64,000 nucleotides of DNA from Novosphingobium sp. ERN07 (GCF_012641335.1 NZ_JABAID010000011.1:1-64000), one strand, 5' to 3'. Counted from the stretch's first letter, positions 15,995 to 25,623 are shown. A program made the numbers and translations. The notes: generated by a model from the sequence alone, not told the origin.

Positions 15995-18900
15995 ATGACC
16001 ATGACGATTCCGCGCGCCAGCGCCATTCTCGGCGCTGCGCGCACACTTGCCGCCAAGCTGCTGCTCGCTGTTCCGATCGACCGCGCTGCTTTGAGCCAGG
16101 CCATGACCGAGAGTGCTGGTGGCAATGACGCCGCAGGCGCCTGGCAGCAGCGCGACAGTTTCGAAGCGCTGGAAGTAGCTCTCTCCCTAGTCATTCCCGA
16201 GCTTGTCGGCCGCATGGACGTCGGCGCGGCGATCAGCACGCTCGAGGCGCTCTCGCGCGAACTGCCAACCCACACGGTACGCAGCGAGGAGCAAATTCAA
16301 TTCCAGCAGTTCTCGACTCCCCCGGCGCTGGCCCGTCTGGCCGTTCATCTGGCGCGGCTTTCCTGCGATGACGTGCTTCTGGAACCAAGCGCAGGCACCG
16401 GGATCATCGCTTCGCTTGCCAAGGGCGCGGTCAAGGATCTGATCCTCAACGAACTTGAGCCAACCCGTGCCGACCTGCTTGAGGCTGTGTTTCCGGGAAA
16501 GAAGGTCTACCACCATGACGGCGCGAAGCTCAGCGCTATGCTCTCCGGAACCGCGCGGCCGAGCGTTGTTCTGATGAACCCGCCGTTCTCGGTGTCGCAT
16601 TCGCGCGGGGAAGATCAGAATACCGCGGCCAGGCATTTGCGGGCTGCGCTCGACCATCTACTGCCGGGTGGCCGGATCGTTGCGATCATGCCGGACTGGT
16701 TCTCGCCCTCCGCCAGGTACGAAGAAACCTTCCGACGCACCCTTGAAGGAGCCCGGGTCGTCCTGTCGCTCCGTCTGAATAAGGGCGGCTATGCCAAGCA
16801 CGGCACGGGTATCGCCGTTCGCGTGCTGGTGATCGACAAGGTGCCAGGCGAGATCGGCGTATCCACGATCAATCGCGGTGCGGTCGGCGAACTCTTCGCC
16901 GCGTTACCGCCCGTGCCACTCCGGGCAACGTTGCGCGACCCGACGCAGGCGGCAGCGCCCCGACCAAAGCTCAGCCTCTTCCGCTCGGTGAAGACCGGTC
17001 CAGCCCGGCCCGTGATCGTGCGAGCTCCCCAGACCAACGACGTCCGCCCCGTCGCCTACGAAGTGCTGGATGAACCTGCCGCGATGGGCGAGCAGCGCGG
17101 GGTCTATGCCGACTACCGGCCTTCACGCGTGGTGATCGCGGAAGCTGGCGAACATCCGACCCACCTCGTCGAATCTGCCGCCATGGCGTCGATTGCGGCG
17201 CCGAAGCCCAACTATGTGCCCTCTCTGCCCGAACGCACCGTGACGGCAAGGCTGCTTTCGGCCGCCCAGCTCGAAACCGTGATCTATGCGGGCGAGGCCT
17301 GGAGCCGCGATCTCCATGGTCGCTTCAGCCATCCTGCTGGCGAGGTTGCGCTCAAGGAGGATCCTGAGGGCAAGCTCTACCGCACCGGGTTCTTCCTTGG
17401 CGACGGCACCGGGGCAGGGAAGGGGCGGCAGGCAGCGGCCTGCATTCTCGACCAGTGGCTCAAGGGCAATCGACGCCACATCTGGATATCGAAGAATGCG
17501 CCGCTGCTCGAAGACGCGCAGCGGGACTGGACCGCGATCGGCGGATTGCCGTCGGACATTCTCGATCTTGCCCGCTGGAAGATCGGTGAGGAGATCACCG
17601 CGCCCGAGGGCATCCTGTTCGTGCCCTACGGCACACTCAGAAGCTCGCGTGTCGAAGATACCCGGCTCGACCAGATCGTCCGCTGGGCCGGGGAGGACTA
17701 CGAAGGCGTGATCGTCTTTGACGAGGCCCACGAAATGGGCGGCGTCGCGGGCGGGGAAGGGGCACTTGGCCAGAAGCAGGGCTCGCTTCAGGGCATCGCC
17801 GGCGTTTTGCTCCAGAACACGCTGCCCCGCGCACGGGTGTTATACGCTTCGGCCACCGGCGCTTCGGACGTCAACAACCTCGCCTATGCGGTCCGGCTTG
17901 GACTGTGGGGGCCGGGCACGGCGTTCGCAACCCGCGAGCAGTTCATCAGCGAAATCCGCGACGGCGGCATTGCCGCGATGGAACTGGTGGCCCGCGATCT
18001 CAAGGCCTCCGGGCTCTACCTCGCCCGGGCACTCAGCTTCGCAGGTGTAGAGTACGATATTCTGCGCCACGACCTGACTTCAGAGCAGATCGCGGTCTAC
18101 GACACCTATTGTGAGGCCTGGACGATCATTCACCAGAACCTTGAAGCGGCGCTCGAGCTCACCGGGATTGTCGACGGCCTCGAGAACAAGACGCTCAACA
18201 GTGGTGCCAAGGCGGCGGCCCGCAGCCGGTTCGAGGGAACCAAGCAGCGCTTCTTCGGACAGGTGCTGCTCTCGCTGAAGCTGCCATCGATCTATCCCGC
18301 GATCGACGAGCACCTGGGCGAGGGCGACAGCGTGGTGGTCCAACTGGTGAGCACGGCGGAATCCATCCTCAACCGGCGGCTCGATGAACTGGAACCGGCT
18401 GAGCGTGAGGCCCTCGACATAGCCTATGACTGTAAGGAGTACGTCGTCGACTATCTGACTCGGGCTTTCCCGACCCGGCAGATGGAGGAATACAAGGACG
18501 AGCTTGGCGATGTGCGCTCGCGTCCGATGTGGGACGACGCGGGTAACCCGGTCCATAACCCGCAGGCCGAGGCCGCGCGCGCCGACCTGATCGAGCATAT
18601 CTGCGCCATGCCGCCGATCCCGACCGCGCTCGATGCCCTGCTCGAGCACTACGGTGTGACGGCCGTCGCCGAGGTTACCGGGCGTAGCAAACGCCTCGTC
18701 CGTGACGGATCGGGACAGCAGCGCCTCGAAAGCCGTTCACCCCGGACCAACCTTGCGGAGACGACCGCGTTCATGACCGGAACCAAGCGTATCCTGGTCT
18801 TCTCCGATGCAGGTGGCACAGGCCGCAGCTATCACGCGAGCCTTGATGCCAGGAACCAGCAGCGCCGGGTCCATTTCCTGCTCGAGCCCGGATGGCGCGC

Positions 18901-20212
18901 TGATCGCGCAATCCAGGGGTTGGGGCGCACGCACCGCACCCACCAGGCATGTCCGCCGCTGTTTCGTCCGGTCACAACCGACTGCAAAGGCGAGGCCAGG
19001 TTCACCAGCACGATCGCCCGGCGCCTCGATGCTTTGGGTGCACTGACCCGCGGCCAGCGCCAGACCGGCGGGCAGGGGATGTTCGATGCTTCCGACAACC
19101 TTGAGAGTATCTACGCCAAGCACGCGCTGCACGACTGGTACGGCCTGCTCTCGACCGGAAAGCTCAAGAGCACGACTTTGTCCGAGTTCCAGCGGATGAG
19201 CGGGCTTGAGCTCACCGATCATGACGGCGTGCTCCGCGAGGACCTGCCGCCGATCCAGCGCTGGCTCAACCGTATCCTTGCCATGAAGATCGCTGTCCAG
19301 AACGCCATCTTCGACGAGTTCCTGACTCTTGTCGAAACCCGCGTCTCGGCCGCCAAGGAAGCCGGTACCTTCGATATCGGGGTCGAGACCGTGGCGGTCG
19401 AGGCCTGCGAGGTAATGTCCGACACGGTGATCCGGACCGATCCCGTGACCGGCGCGACCTCGCACCTCCTCGAGTTGTCGCTAACCCAGCGGCGTAAGGT
19501 CCTCTCGCTCGAGCGAGTGCTCAAACTGGCATCCTATGAGGAACTGCCGCTGTTCCTGCGCAATGACAAGTCGGGCAAAGTCGCGCTCGGCATCGCGGCG
19601 CCCTCGCACATGGACGAGGAGGGCCACATGATCCGCCGCTACGAACTCGTGCGGCCATTGCGCAGCGAGTACCTCCGCGCCGACCGGCTCGACGAGTCCG
19701 CCTGGGAGCCCGTCACCAAGGCCAGGTTCAACGCGCTGTGGGAGGAGGAATATGCAGCCGACGAGAGCCAACTTGTCACCGAGACCGTCTATCTCGCAAC
19801 CGGGCTGCTCCTCCCGATCTGGGGCGCGCTTCCCAAGGAGGACCTCACGGTCAACCGCATCGTCGACAAGTCCGGCGCTTCCTGGCTCGGCCGGCATGTT
19901 CACGACTTATTCGTCGATGCGACCCTCGAGAAACTCGGGGTTGCCCGCAAGGCGCAGACCGATTCCGTCAAGATTGCCGCCGCCATCCTTGGCGGGGGCA
20001 CCTGGAAGGCGCCGCATCCCCTCAATTTCACGATCCGCACAGCCCGCGTGAACGGTTCCCGAAGGATCGAGATCGTCGACGCTGAAGCCGCGCGCATTCC
20101 CGAGCTCAAGGCCAAGGGCTGCTTCACCGAGATTATCGCCTACAAGACGCGCGTGTTCGTGCCACTGGACGGCGCCGAGGCGATCATCGCCAGCATTTCC
20201 GGGCGGGACTGA
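15995..20212 (+). CDS. Methyltransferase-strawberry notch helicase fusion
   Basis: This protein has 1405 residues from ATG 15995, which has CAGGAG 9 nt upstream; an upstream GTG at 15959 is less likely. The N-terminal half is a DNA methyltransferase-like domain with LEPSAGTGIIASL (about 125) and the NPPF catalytic motif (LMNPPFSVSHSRG, about 192). The C-terminal half is an SNF2/strawberry-notch helicase: Walker A GTGAGKG (about 471), DEAH box VFDEAHEMGG (about 575), YASATGAS, and the SBNO C-terminal motif GGTGRSYHA followed by QGLGRTHRTHQ (about 940-980). The architecture is common on large alphaproteobacterial plasmids and may couple DNA modification with DNA translocation. Target sequence unknown. 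Confidence 0.88.
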   Translation: MTMTIPRASAILGAARTLAAKLLLAVPIDRAALSQAMTESAGGNDAAGAWQQRDSFEALEVALSLVIPELVGRMDVGAAISTLEALSRELPTHTVRSEEQIQFQQFSTPPALARLAVHLARLSCDDVLLEPSAGTGIIASLAKGAVKDLILNELEPTRADLLEAVFPGKKVYHHDGAKLSAMLSGTARPSVVLMNPPFSVSHSRGEDQNTAARHLRAALDHLLPGGRIVAIMPDWFSPSARYEETFRRTLEGARVVLSLRLNKGGYAKHGTGIAVRVLVIDKVPGEIGVSTINRGAVGELFAALPPVPLRATLRDPTQAAAPRPKLSLFRSVKTGPARPVIVRAPQTNDVRPVAYEVLDEPAAMGEQRGVYADYRPSRVVIAEAGEHPTHLVESAAMASIAAPKPNYVPSLPERTVTARLLSAAQLETVIYAGEAWSRDLHGRFSHPAGEVALKEDPEGKLYRTGFFLGDGTGAGKGRQAAACILDQWLKGNRRHIWISKNAPLLEDAQRDWTAIGGLPSDILDLARWKIGEEITAPEGILFVPYGTLRSSRVEDTRLDQIVRWAGEDYEGVIVFDEAHEMGGVAGGEGALGQKQGSLQGIAGVLLQNTLPRARVLYASATGASDVNNLAYAVRLGLWGPGTAFATREQFISEIRDGGIAAMELVARDLKASGLYLARALSFAGVEYDILRHDLTSEQIAVYDTYCEAWTIIHQNLEAALELTGIVDGLENKTLNSGAKAAARSRFEGTKQRFFGQVLLSLKLPSIYPAIDEHLGEGDSVVVQLVSTAESILNRRLDELEPAEREALDIAYDCKEYVVDYLTRAFPTRQMEEYKDELGDVRSRPMWDDAGNPVHNPQAEAARADLIEHICAMPPIPTALDALLEHYGVTAVAEVTGRSKRLVRDGSGQQRLESRSPRTNLAETTAFMTGTKRILVFSDAGGTGRSYHASLDARNQQRRVHFLLEPGWRADRAIQGLGRTHRTHQACPPLFRPVTTDCKGEARFTSTIARRLDALGALTRGQRQTGGQGMFDASDNLESIYAKHALHDWYGLLSTGKLKSTTLSEFQRMSGLELTDHDGVLREDLPPIQRWLNRILAMKIAVQNAIFDEFLTLVETRVSAAKEAGTFDIGVETVAVEACEVMSDTVIRTDPVTGATSHLLELSLTQRRKVLSLERVLKLASYEELPLFLRNDKSGKVALGIAAPSHMDEEGHMIRRYELVRPLRSEYLRADRLDESAWEPVTKARFNALWEEEYAADESQLVTETVYLATGLLLPIWGALPKEDLTVNRIVDKSGASWLGRHVHDLFVDATLEKLGVARKAQTDSVKIAAAILGGGTWKAPHPLNFTIRTARVNGSRRIEIVDAEAARIPELKAKGCFTEIIAYKTRVFVPLDGAEAIIASISGRD

Positions 20213-20270
20213 CCCCCCGTGCTCATTTAACATCACTGCTGTTAGATGGGCGCGGCGATGTTAGGCGCGC

Positions 20271-21380
20271 TCAATCCGCGTCGATCAGCAGATGGTAGCG
20301 CGTCGACTTGAGGGTTCCGGTCTGGCCTAGCGCGCCCATCGCCACCAGCTCCTGCAGGTCACGCGTTGCGGTCGCGCGCGAGGTGTCAGCAATGGTGACG
20401 TAGTTTGCCGCGCTGAGCCCACCCTTGAAGCCATCGAGGCCCTCGCGCAGCATGCGGACGATCACCTTTTCCTGGCGCGGATTGAGGCGCCTGCGAAACT
20501 TGTCGTGGAACCGCGTCTTGGCGAGCAGGAAATCGATGAGAGCCAGGCTGTGTGCCTGCGCCTCCAGCACCGTCTCGGCAAAATAGACGAGCCAGTCGGA
20601 GACCTCGTTGCCCTTGTTGGCGGCTTCGAGCGCATCGTAATAGGCGGAGCGCCTACGCTGGATCGTCTGCGACAGGGCGATGAGACTGGGCTGCCCGATT
20701 GCCTGCGACAGCGCCTTCTCCGAGATGGCCCGACCAATGCGGCCATTGCCATCCTCGAAAGGATGGATGCTGACGAAGTAGAGATGGGCGAGACCCGACC
20801 GGGTGAGGGCGGGCAGGGGTGCTGTGCCGGCAGGACCGCTCGCGGCGAACCATTCCAGGAACCGGGCCATCTCATCCGCCATCGCGCTCGACGGCGGAGC
20901 TTCGAAGTGAACGGTCGGCTTGTGCAGCACGCCCGAAACCACCTGCATCGCATCCTCGTGTTCGCGGTAGCGACCGACCGCCTCGACGTCGCTGCGCCCG
21001 CTCAGCACCAACCGGTGCCAGTGCGACAGAACGTCCTCGGTGAGCGGATCGGCAAAGCCGCGGTAGAGGTCGATCATCATTTCCGCGATTCCGCGCTCGG
21101 CGGGCGGAATGCGGCGCTTCTCGGTCTCAAGCCCGAACTCGCGGCGCAGCGATACCTGGACGCTGTCGCGGTTGAGCAACTCGCCCTCGATCTGCGAGGT
21201 CTTGATAGCTTCGTCGGTCATCACGTCGAGAACGACGCTCGTGCGGTCCTCTTCGCCCAAGTGCTTCACCACGCCGATTATGACGCCCGACTGCTGCAGG
21301 AAACGTGCCTCGAGCGCGGCGAGCGCATCGCCGTTCCAGCGAAAATTGGGCCAGTCCGGCTGCTGCCAGTTCCACTTCAT
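20271..21380 (-). CDS. Fic family AMPylase-type protein with wHTH
   Basis: This 369-residue protein has an N-terminal DUF4172-type domain containing the inhibitory helix motif TSQIEGE (about 61-67, the S/TxxxEG pattern), then the Fic core HPFEDGNGRIGR (about 203-214) with catalytic His and nucleotide-binding loop, and a C-terminal winged helix (SAANYVTIADTSRATATRDLQELVAMGALGQTG). Fic proteins transfer AMP or related groups to target proteins; the internal inhibitory helix puts this one in the self-inhibited class. It points away from the defence genes, and repeats before its start suggest autoregulation. Confidence 0.9.
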   Translation of the reverse strand: MKWNWQQPDWPNFRWNGDALAALEARFLQQSGVIIGVVKHLGEEDRTSVVLDVMTDEAIKTSQIEGELLNRDSVQVSLRREFGLETEKRRIPPAERGIAEMMIDLYRGFADPLTEDVLSHWHRLVLSGRSDVEAVGRYREHEDAMQVVSGVLHKPTVHFEAPPSSAMADEMARFLEWFAASGPAGTAPLPALTRSGLAHLYFVSIHPFEDGNGRIGRAISEKALSQAIGQPSLIALSQTIQRRRSAYYDALEAANKGNEVSDWLVYFAETVLEAQAHSLALIDFLLAKTRFHDKFRRRLNPRQEKVIVRMLREGLDGFKGGLSAANYVTIADTSRATATRDLQELVAMGALGQTGTLKSTRYHLLIDAD

Positions 21381-21397
21381 GCGGCATTGATCCTGCG

Positions 21398-21460
21398 TTT
21401 ATGCCTCACCCAATGCCCTATCGTGAGGCACAAATCCACAATTTATGCCTCAAGAGGCTT
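21398..21460. promoter_or_regulatory. Repeat operator upstream of fic
   Basis: TTTATGCCTCA occurs at 21398-21408 and again at 21442-21452, with the inverted half GTGAGGCA at 21423-21430 between them. Each forward copy is also part of a local dyad with GAGGC. The block starts 18 bp upstream of the fic start and suits binding by the C-terminal winged helix of Fic. Confidence 0.55.
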
Positions 21461-21532
21461 TGATCGCGTGGGGCTGCAAGCGATTTGGGACCGGTCGTGA
21501 CGCCCGGTACGTCCTGACACTGTGAGGGCAGG

Positions 21533-21551
21533 GGGGCTGGCATGTCGGATG
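21533..21551 (+). repeat. Purine-rich leader element, left of island 1
   Basis: GAGGGCAGGGGGGCTGGCA, a one-base variant of the backbone element in an otherwise gene-free 400-bp stretch (21381-21809). No backbone gene follows it. This is what would be expected if the defence genes were inserted downstream of it. Confidence 0.5.
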
Positions 21552-21809
21552 ATCCTGAACGGCCCCTTCGGAATCCGGAAATGATATAAGTTGTCGTTCC
21601 CGATGCCAGCCGACCGAGTCAGCTACCGACCATCACAAGTCGCTCAGATCAGCCACCCCGAACGTCCGACCATGACAGAAGCTGCCGCCAAACGCCGCGA
21701 AGCGAATCGTCGGGAAGGCGATTTAACAACAGTCGCTCTAGTCTCTAGCAAAGATACCTGAAATCAGCCGTTTACCAATGCCTTTACGTGAAGATCGCCC
21801 TCTGGGCGA

Positions 21810-22418
21810 CTACTGCTCCACGTTCAGATTGGTGGTGGCGGGTACGACCCCGGCTTCCCGCCGCAGTAGCGTGCGAACCGCCCGGCTCGCCGGCTCGAAT
21901 GCCGCTTCGTAGGTCATGGCGTGCCAGTCGATGTTGGCGCGCGCGCCGAGTCGATCCTGGTGCAGCAGGTCACGGAGGGCGAGCGTCCGGACGACGTCGC
22001 CGTCCAAGCCGTGCTCGCCGTCCGGGTCGTAAACCGTGCACAGCGCCGCCCGCCAAGCATCACGCTCGATCCTCATCGCGTTGCCGCCGTCATGGTTGTT
22101 CTGATTGAGCCAGTGTCCCGAACCCAGGCCCTCTAGCACCGAGAACGCGGTCAGGCCGAACTCCATGATGAGATTTTGGAAGTATGGTTCGAACAGCACG
22201 GACGGTTGGTTGTGGGCGCGGTGCGCGTGCGGATCGATAAGCGCGGCCTTGAGCTCGAGGCCGACCAGCAGGTGCTTCAGGTTGGAGTTGAGCCGGTGCC
22301 GGACGTCCGCATGGAGCCCGACCGGGATGTTACGGCTGAGCCACACGGTCCATTCGTTGGCGGTCGACAGGTGGACGTAGCCGTCGGGGCGTTCGTCGGA
22401 TTGCGTGATGAAAAACAT
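21810..22418 (-). CDS. Hypothetical protein in defence island
   Basis: This protein has 202 residues from the ATG at 22418, which has GGGAG 7 nt upstream; 22 further residues are possible upstream. It has a conserved-looking helical core (LLVGLELKAALIDPHAHRAHNQPSVLFEPYFQNLIMEFGLTAFSVLEGLG) and a C-terminal LRDLLHQDRLGARANIDWHAM region. I recognise no family and see no membrane segment or nuclease motif. It is divergent from the SMEK-Argonaute operon, 340 bp away, so a defence or regulatory role is only suggested by position. Confidence 0.5.
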   Translation of the reverse strand: MFFITQSDERPDGYVHLSTANEWTVWLSRNIPVGLHADVRHRLNSNLKHLLVGLELKAALIDPHAHRAHNQPSVLFEPYFQNLIMEFGLTAFSVLEGLGSGHWLNQNNHDGGNAMRIERDAWRAALCTVYDPDGEHGLDGDVVRTLALRDLLHQDRLGARANIDWHAMTYEAAFEPASRAVRTLLRREAGVVPATTNLNVEQ

Positions 22419-22759
22419 TGGCGGGCTCCCGGCCGTGGGTCGAGAATGAGCTGGCCTTCCAATCTGAGCACTCGCCTCACTCATGGAAAGGACTTAGTCT
22501 ACTCCACGGCGAGGGCGCTGACCATGATCGGCAACAGCCTGCGCATCCGGCACTCGGAAGTGACGCAGGAGATGATCTACCGACCAGAGCAGCTGGACTG
22601 GCTGTTCGTCCGCAGTTTCAGCTTCATGCGCCTTCTCCTCCTTGCCTCCGGACGGAGCGCTTGAGCATCTAAAGAGGGCAACCAAATTTGAGCGCAGGCT
22701 CTTGCAATGTTCCCGGTGCGTTCCCAAGTTTTACCTGAGGTGTGTGGGAGGGGTGGCGT

Positions 22760-24217
22760 ATGAGGCAGCTTGAGGTCGAGAACCAGCTTCGCGATGTGGT
22801 CAGCCGCATCATCGTTCAGGTCGAGCTGGCGACTGCGCAGGGCAGGACCGACGTCAATCTGGCGCTGGAGGATGCATTCATCCCCATCTTGAAGTCGGTC
22901 TTCAACCTGCCGCACCTCATAAACCTCAACCGTAAGCAGAAGAACTACCCCGGCATCGACCTCGGCGACGACCATGATCGCGTCGCCTTCCAGGTGACTT
23001 CCACGACCGGCTTGGAGAAGGTGAAGTTCACGGTCGGCCAGTTCATGAGCCGATCCTACTATAACACGTTCGACGAGCTCTACGTGCTGATGCTCGGGAA
23101 AAAGCAGTCATCTTACAGCCAGAACGCCGTTAACGCGCTTCTGACGGAGGACTTCTCTTTCAATTGCGCCAAGCACATTATCGACCTCGGTGACATTCTG
23201 GGCATGGTGACCGGACTCCGGTTGGCGGCGCAGGAGCGGGTGCTGGCGGAGTTCAGGCACATCCTCGGCGAGGTTGACGCCTTCATCAGCATCCGTTCCG
23301 AGACGGTCGAGGCGCCGACCGCGATCACAACCAACCTGCAGGCGATCCGGCTGCCCGATGCTGTGTACGTCGCCGAACTGACGATCAACGACAAGGCAGT
23401 GGTTGAGCGGGCCAAGGTCGAGCTGAGCTACCGGGGTTACGCGAAGGGTCGCAGGGCGGTCGTGAAGATGGCCCTGCTCCTGAACGACGTGCAAACCGAC
23501 GCATGGGTCTGCCACGATAACAAGTTGTTCTCGTTCACGGACATCGTCGCCAGCGGTCTTGTCAGCATCGTGGACGAAGGTACCGTAGAGCGGCTGGACG
23601 TCGCTGATCTGGCGGACTCCGACGAACCGGACAACGTTAACGTCCTAAAGCAGTTGCTCGCGGCCGAGGCACGTCAAATGCTGAAGGCGCGCAACGTGCG
23701 CGCCCATCCGAAGGACGGCTTCTTCTTCTTCGTGCCGGTCGAAGATGGCCAGGACATCCGCAGAGAGGCCTGGGTCGGCAAGGCCAGCGCCACGCGCACG
23801 GTCTATGTGGTCAGGTATCAGAAGAACGACCCAGACAAGGTCCTGCACCATCAGCACTTCTCGTTCGAGCTGACGTTTTCGAACCTCGGCGGGACATGGT
23901 TCGCACAGATCGTGCCGAGCTGGTATTTCTCTTACAACGGCTTCAAGCGGTCGAACTGGCACGATAAGCTACTGTCCAAGCAGAAGCGGCTCGAACTCAA
24001 CCTGAGCGTCAGAAACGCGGTGCGCTTCGTCGCGTACTTCCTGTCGAACAGCAGCGAAGCAAATGAGGCGGATGAGGCGGATGACACGTCGCTGAGGTTC
24101 GGAACGCTCCTCGAGTTCGATGTGGACCGCGATGGCGAGGAAGATGTGGACGACGAGGACATTGCCTCGGATGCCGCGTTCGATGACGACGTGACCGATG
24201 ACGAGGTGGCGGCATGA
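22760..24217 (+). CDS. SMEK-domain protein, putative Argonaute-associated effector
   Basis: This protein has 485 residues from ATG 22760 (GGGAGGGG upstream); a GTG 18 nt earlier is also in frame. The N-terminus (about 1-110) matches the SMEK domain: NLNRKQKNYPGIDLGD (D67), AFQVTSTTGLEKVKF (Q78, K87). The spaced D-Q/T-K residues recall PD-(D/E)XK nucleases, so a nuclease role is possible. The C-terminal half has a strand-rich FSFELTFSNLGGTWFAQIVPSWYFS region, like the APAZ domain that pairs with short Argonautes, and an acidic tail. Its stop overlaps the Argonaute start (ATGA). Partnership is strongly implied; the effector activity is inferred. Confidence 0.7.
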   Translation: MRQLEVENQLRDVVSRIIVQVELATAQGRTDVNLALEDAFIPILKSVFNLPHLINLNRKQKNYPGIDLGDDHDRVAFQVTSTTGLEKVKFTVGQFMSRSYYNTFDELYVLMLGKKQSSYSQNAVNALLTEDFSFNCAKHIIDLGDILGMVTGLRLAAQERVLAEFRHILGEVDAFISIRSETVEAPTAITTNLQAIRLPDAVYVAELTINDKAVVERAKVELSYRGYAKGRRAVVKMALLLNDVQTDAWVCHDNKLFSFTDIVASGLVSIVDEGTVERLDVADLADSDEPDNVNVLKQLLAAEARQMLKARNVRAHPKDGFFFFVPVEDGQDIRREAWVGKASATRTVYVVRYQKNDPDKVLHHQHFSFELTFSNLGGTWFAQIVPSWYFSYNGFKRSNWHDKLLSKQKRLELNLSVRNAVRFVAYFLSNSSEANEADEADDTSLRFGTLLEFDVDRDGEEDVDDEDIASDAAFDDDVTDDEVAA

Positions 24218-25623
24218 AATTGACCACCCTTGCAGAGCCGCTTCTTGAGTTCGGCACCGGTACGCACGTTTGCCCGCGCACGGGCATCGAGAACATGGGC
24301 GTCTATGACAAGCGCGATGAGCTGCGCCGGACTGAGCTTCGGATCGGTGTCGTCGGTCGCGGAGAGGGCATTGACCTCTTCGACGAATGGCTTGAGCGCT
24401 GCCGGGAGGGCGTCGAGCGCAAGAAGGAGTCCCAGCTCCTAAACCTTTTCCGAGGCTTTGGAGGGGTGAACCAGAACTATGGCTTCCTCACCAGGCTTAT
24501 CAACTCGCCCCAGTATGCGCGCCTGCTGAAAAAGTCGGAGATCACGGCTATCGTGAAGCTAGCTTCGCGCGCCCATCGCGTAGAGCGGGCGGTGGATCTC
24601 TATTACGAGCAGATCCGCTTTTTGGCCGAGAACAGGTCCGTCGACGTGATCGTATGCGTCATGCCGAATGAGATGTTCGACTCCGTGACCACCGCCGCGG
24701 TCGGCGATGACAAAGATGACAGCGAACTAGAGAACAATTTTCGGCGGAGGCTGAAAGCCAAGTGCATGCATCTCGGCACGCCGCTCCAGCTCGTTCGCGA
24801 GAAGACCATCCTCATCACCAAGTTTGCGGGAGAGCAGCAGGATCCCGCAACGAAGGCCTGGAACTTTTGCACGGCGCTTTACTACAAGGGAAACCGGACA
24901 ATCCCCTGGCGGCTAGTTGAGGACGGCTCCAAGCTGCGGTCGTGCTACATCGGCATCGGATTCTACAAGAGCCGTGACGGCGAAACAGTGTCCTCTAGTC
25001 TGGCACAGGTCTTCGACGAGTTCGGCCATGGCATCATCCTGCGCGGGACGCCCGTTTCGATCGACAAGAAGAACCGGCATCCCTTTCTGAGTGAGGATCA
25101 GGCCTACGAACTGCTCAGCGACGCGCTGGACGAGTACGACCGCGCATTGGAGCACATGCCGGCCCGGATCGTCATCCACAAATCCAGCCGGTTCCGCGAT
25201 GGCGAGCGCAAGGGCTTCCTGAGGGCGTTAAAGGATAAGGGCATCCGCTCGAAGGATTTCGTCGCCATCACGGACACTGACGTCCGCCTCTTCAGTGACA
25301 AGAAGTATCCACCTAAACGCGGGACGCTGCTCACCATCTCGGAGACCGAAGGCGTTCTGTATACCAGGGGCACCGTCGACTTCTACAAAACCTATCCGGG
25401 TCAGTACGTGCCGAGCCCGCTCAAGATCACCGTCTACGAGCAGGATTCGTCGCTCGAGAGCCTATGCGAGGAGATCCTGGGTCTAACCAAAATGAATTGG
25501 AACAACACTCAGATGGACGGGCGACTGCCCATCACACTCGAATGCGCCAAGAAGATCGGCGACATCATGAAGTATGTGGATGTGAACGAGAAGCCACAGG
25601 TCAGCTACAGCTTCTACATGTGA
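24214..25623 (+). CDS. Short prokaryotic Argonaute (MID-PIWI)
   Basis: This 469-residue protein has the usual length of short Argonautes that lack N and PAZ domains. The C-terminus is diagnostic: LTKMNWNNTQMDGRLPITL (about 424-442) and CAKKIGDIMKYV (about 444-455). Other PIWI features are RIVIHKSSRFRDG (about 318-330) and YIGIGFYKS (about 245-253). The last has Gly-Phe where catalytic PIWI domains have the first Asp (G-I/V-D), so slicing is probably lost, as in other short Argonautes. It should use a small guide to sense invading nucleic acid and trigger the coupled SMEK protein. The ATGA overlap sets tight stoichiometry. Confidence 0.85.
   Translation: MKLTTLAEPLLEFGTGTHVCPRTGIENMGVYDKRDELRRTELRIGVVGRGEGIDLFDEWLERCREGVERKKESQLLNLFRGFGGVNQNYGFLTRLINSPQYARLLKKSEITAIVKLASRAHRVERAVDLYYEQIRFLAENRSVDVIVCVMPNEMFDSVTTAAVGDDKDDSELENNFRRRLKAKCMHLGTPLQLVREKTILITKFAGEQQDPATKAWNFCTALYYKGNRTIPWRLVEDGSKLRSCYIGIGFYKSRDGETVSSSLAQVFDEFGHGIILRGTPVSIDKKNRHPFLSEDQAYELLSDALDEYDRALEHMPARIVIHKSSRFRDGERKGFLRALKDKGIRSKDFVAITDTDVRLFSDKKYPPKRGTLLTISETEGVLYTRGTVDFYKTYPGQYVPSPLKITVYEQDSSLESLCEEILGLTKMNWNNTQMDGRLPITLECAKKIGDIMKYVDVNEKPQVSYSFYM

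Noticed and set aside
22524..22664. 46-residue frame before the SMEK gene
   Set aside because: It has coding-like residues, but no ribosome site and no match to anything I know.
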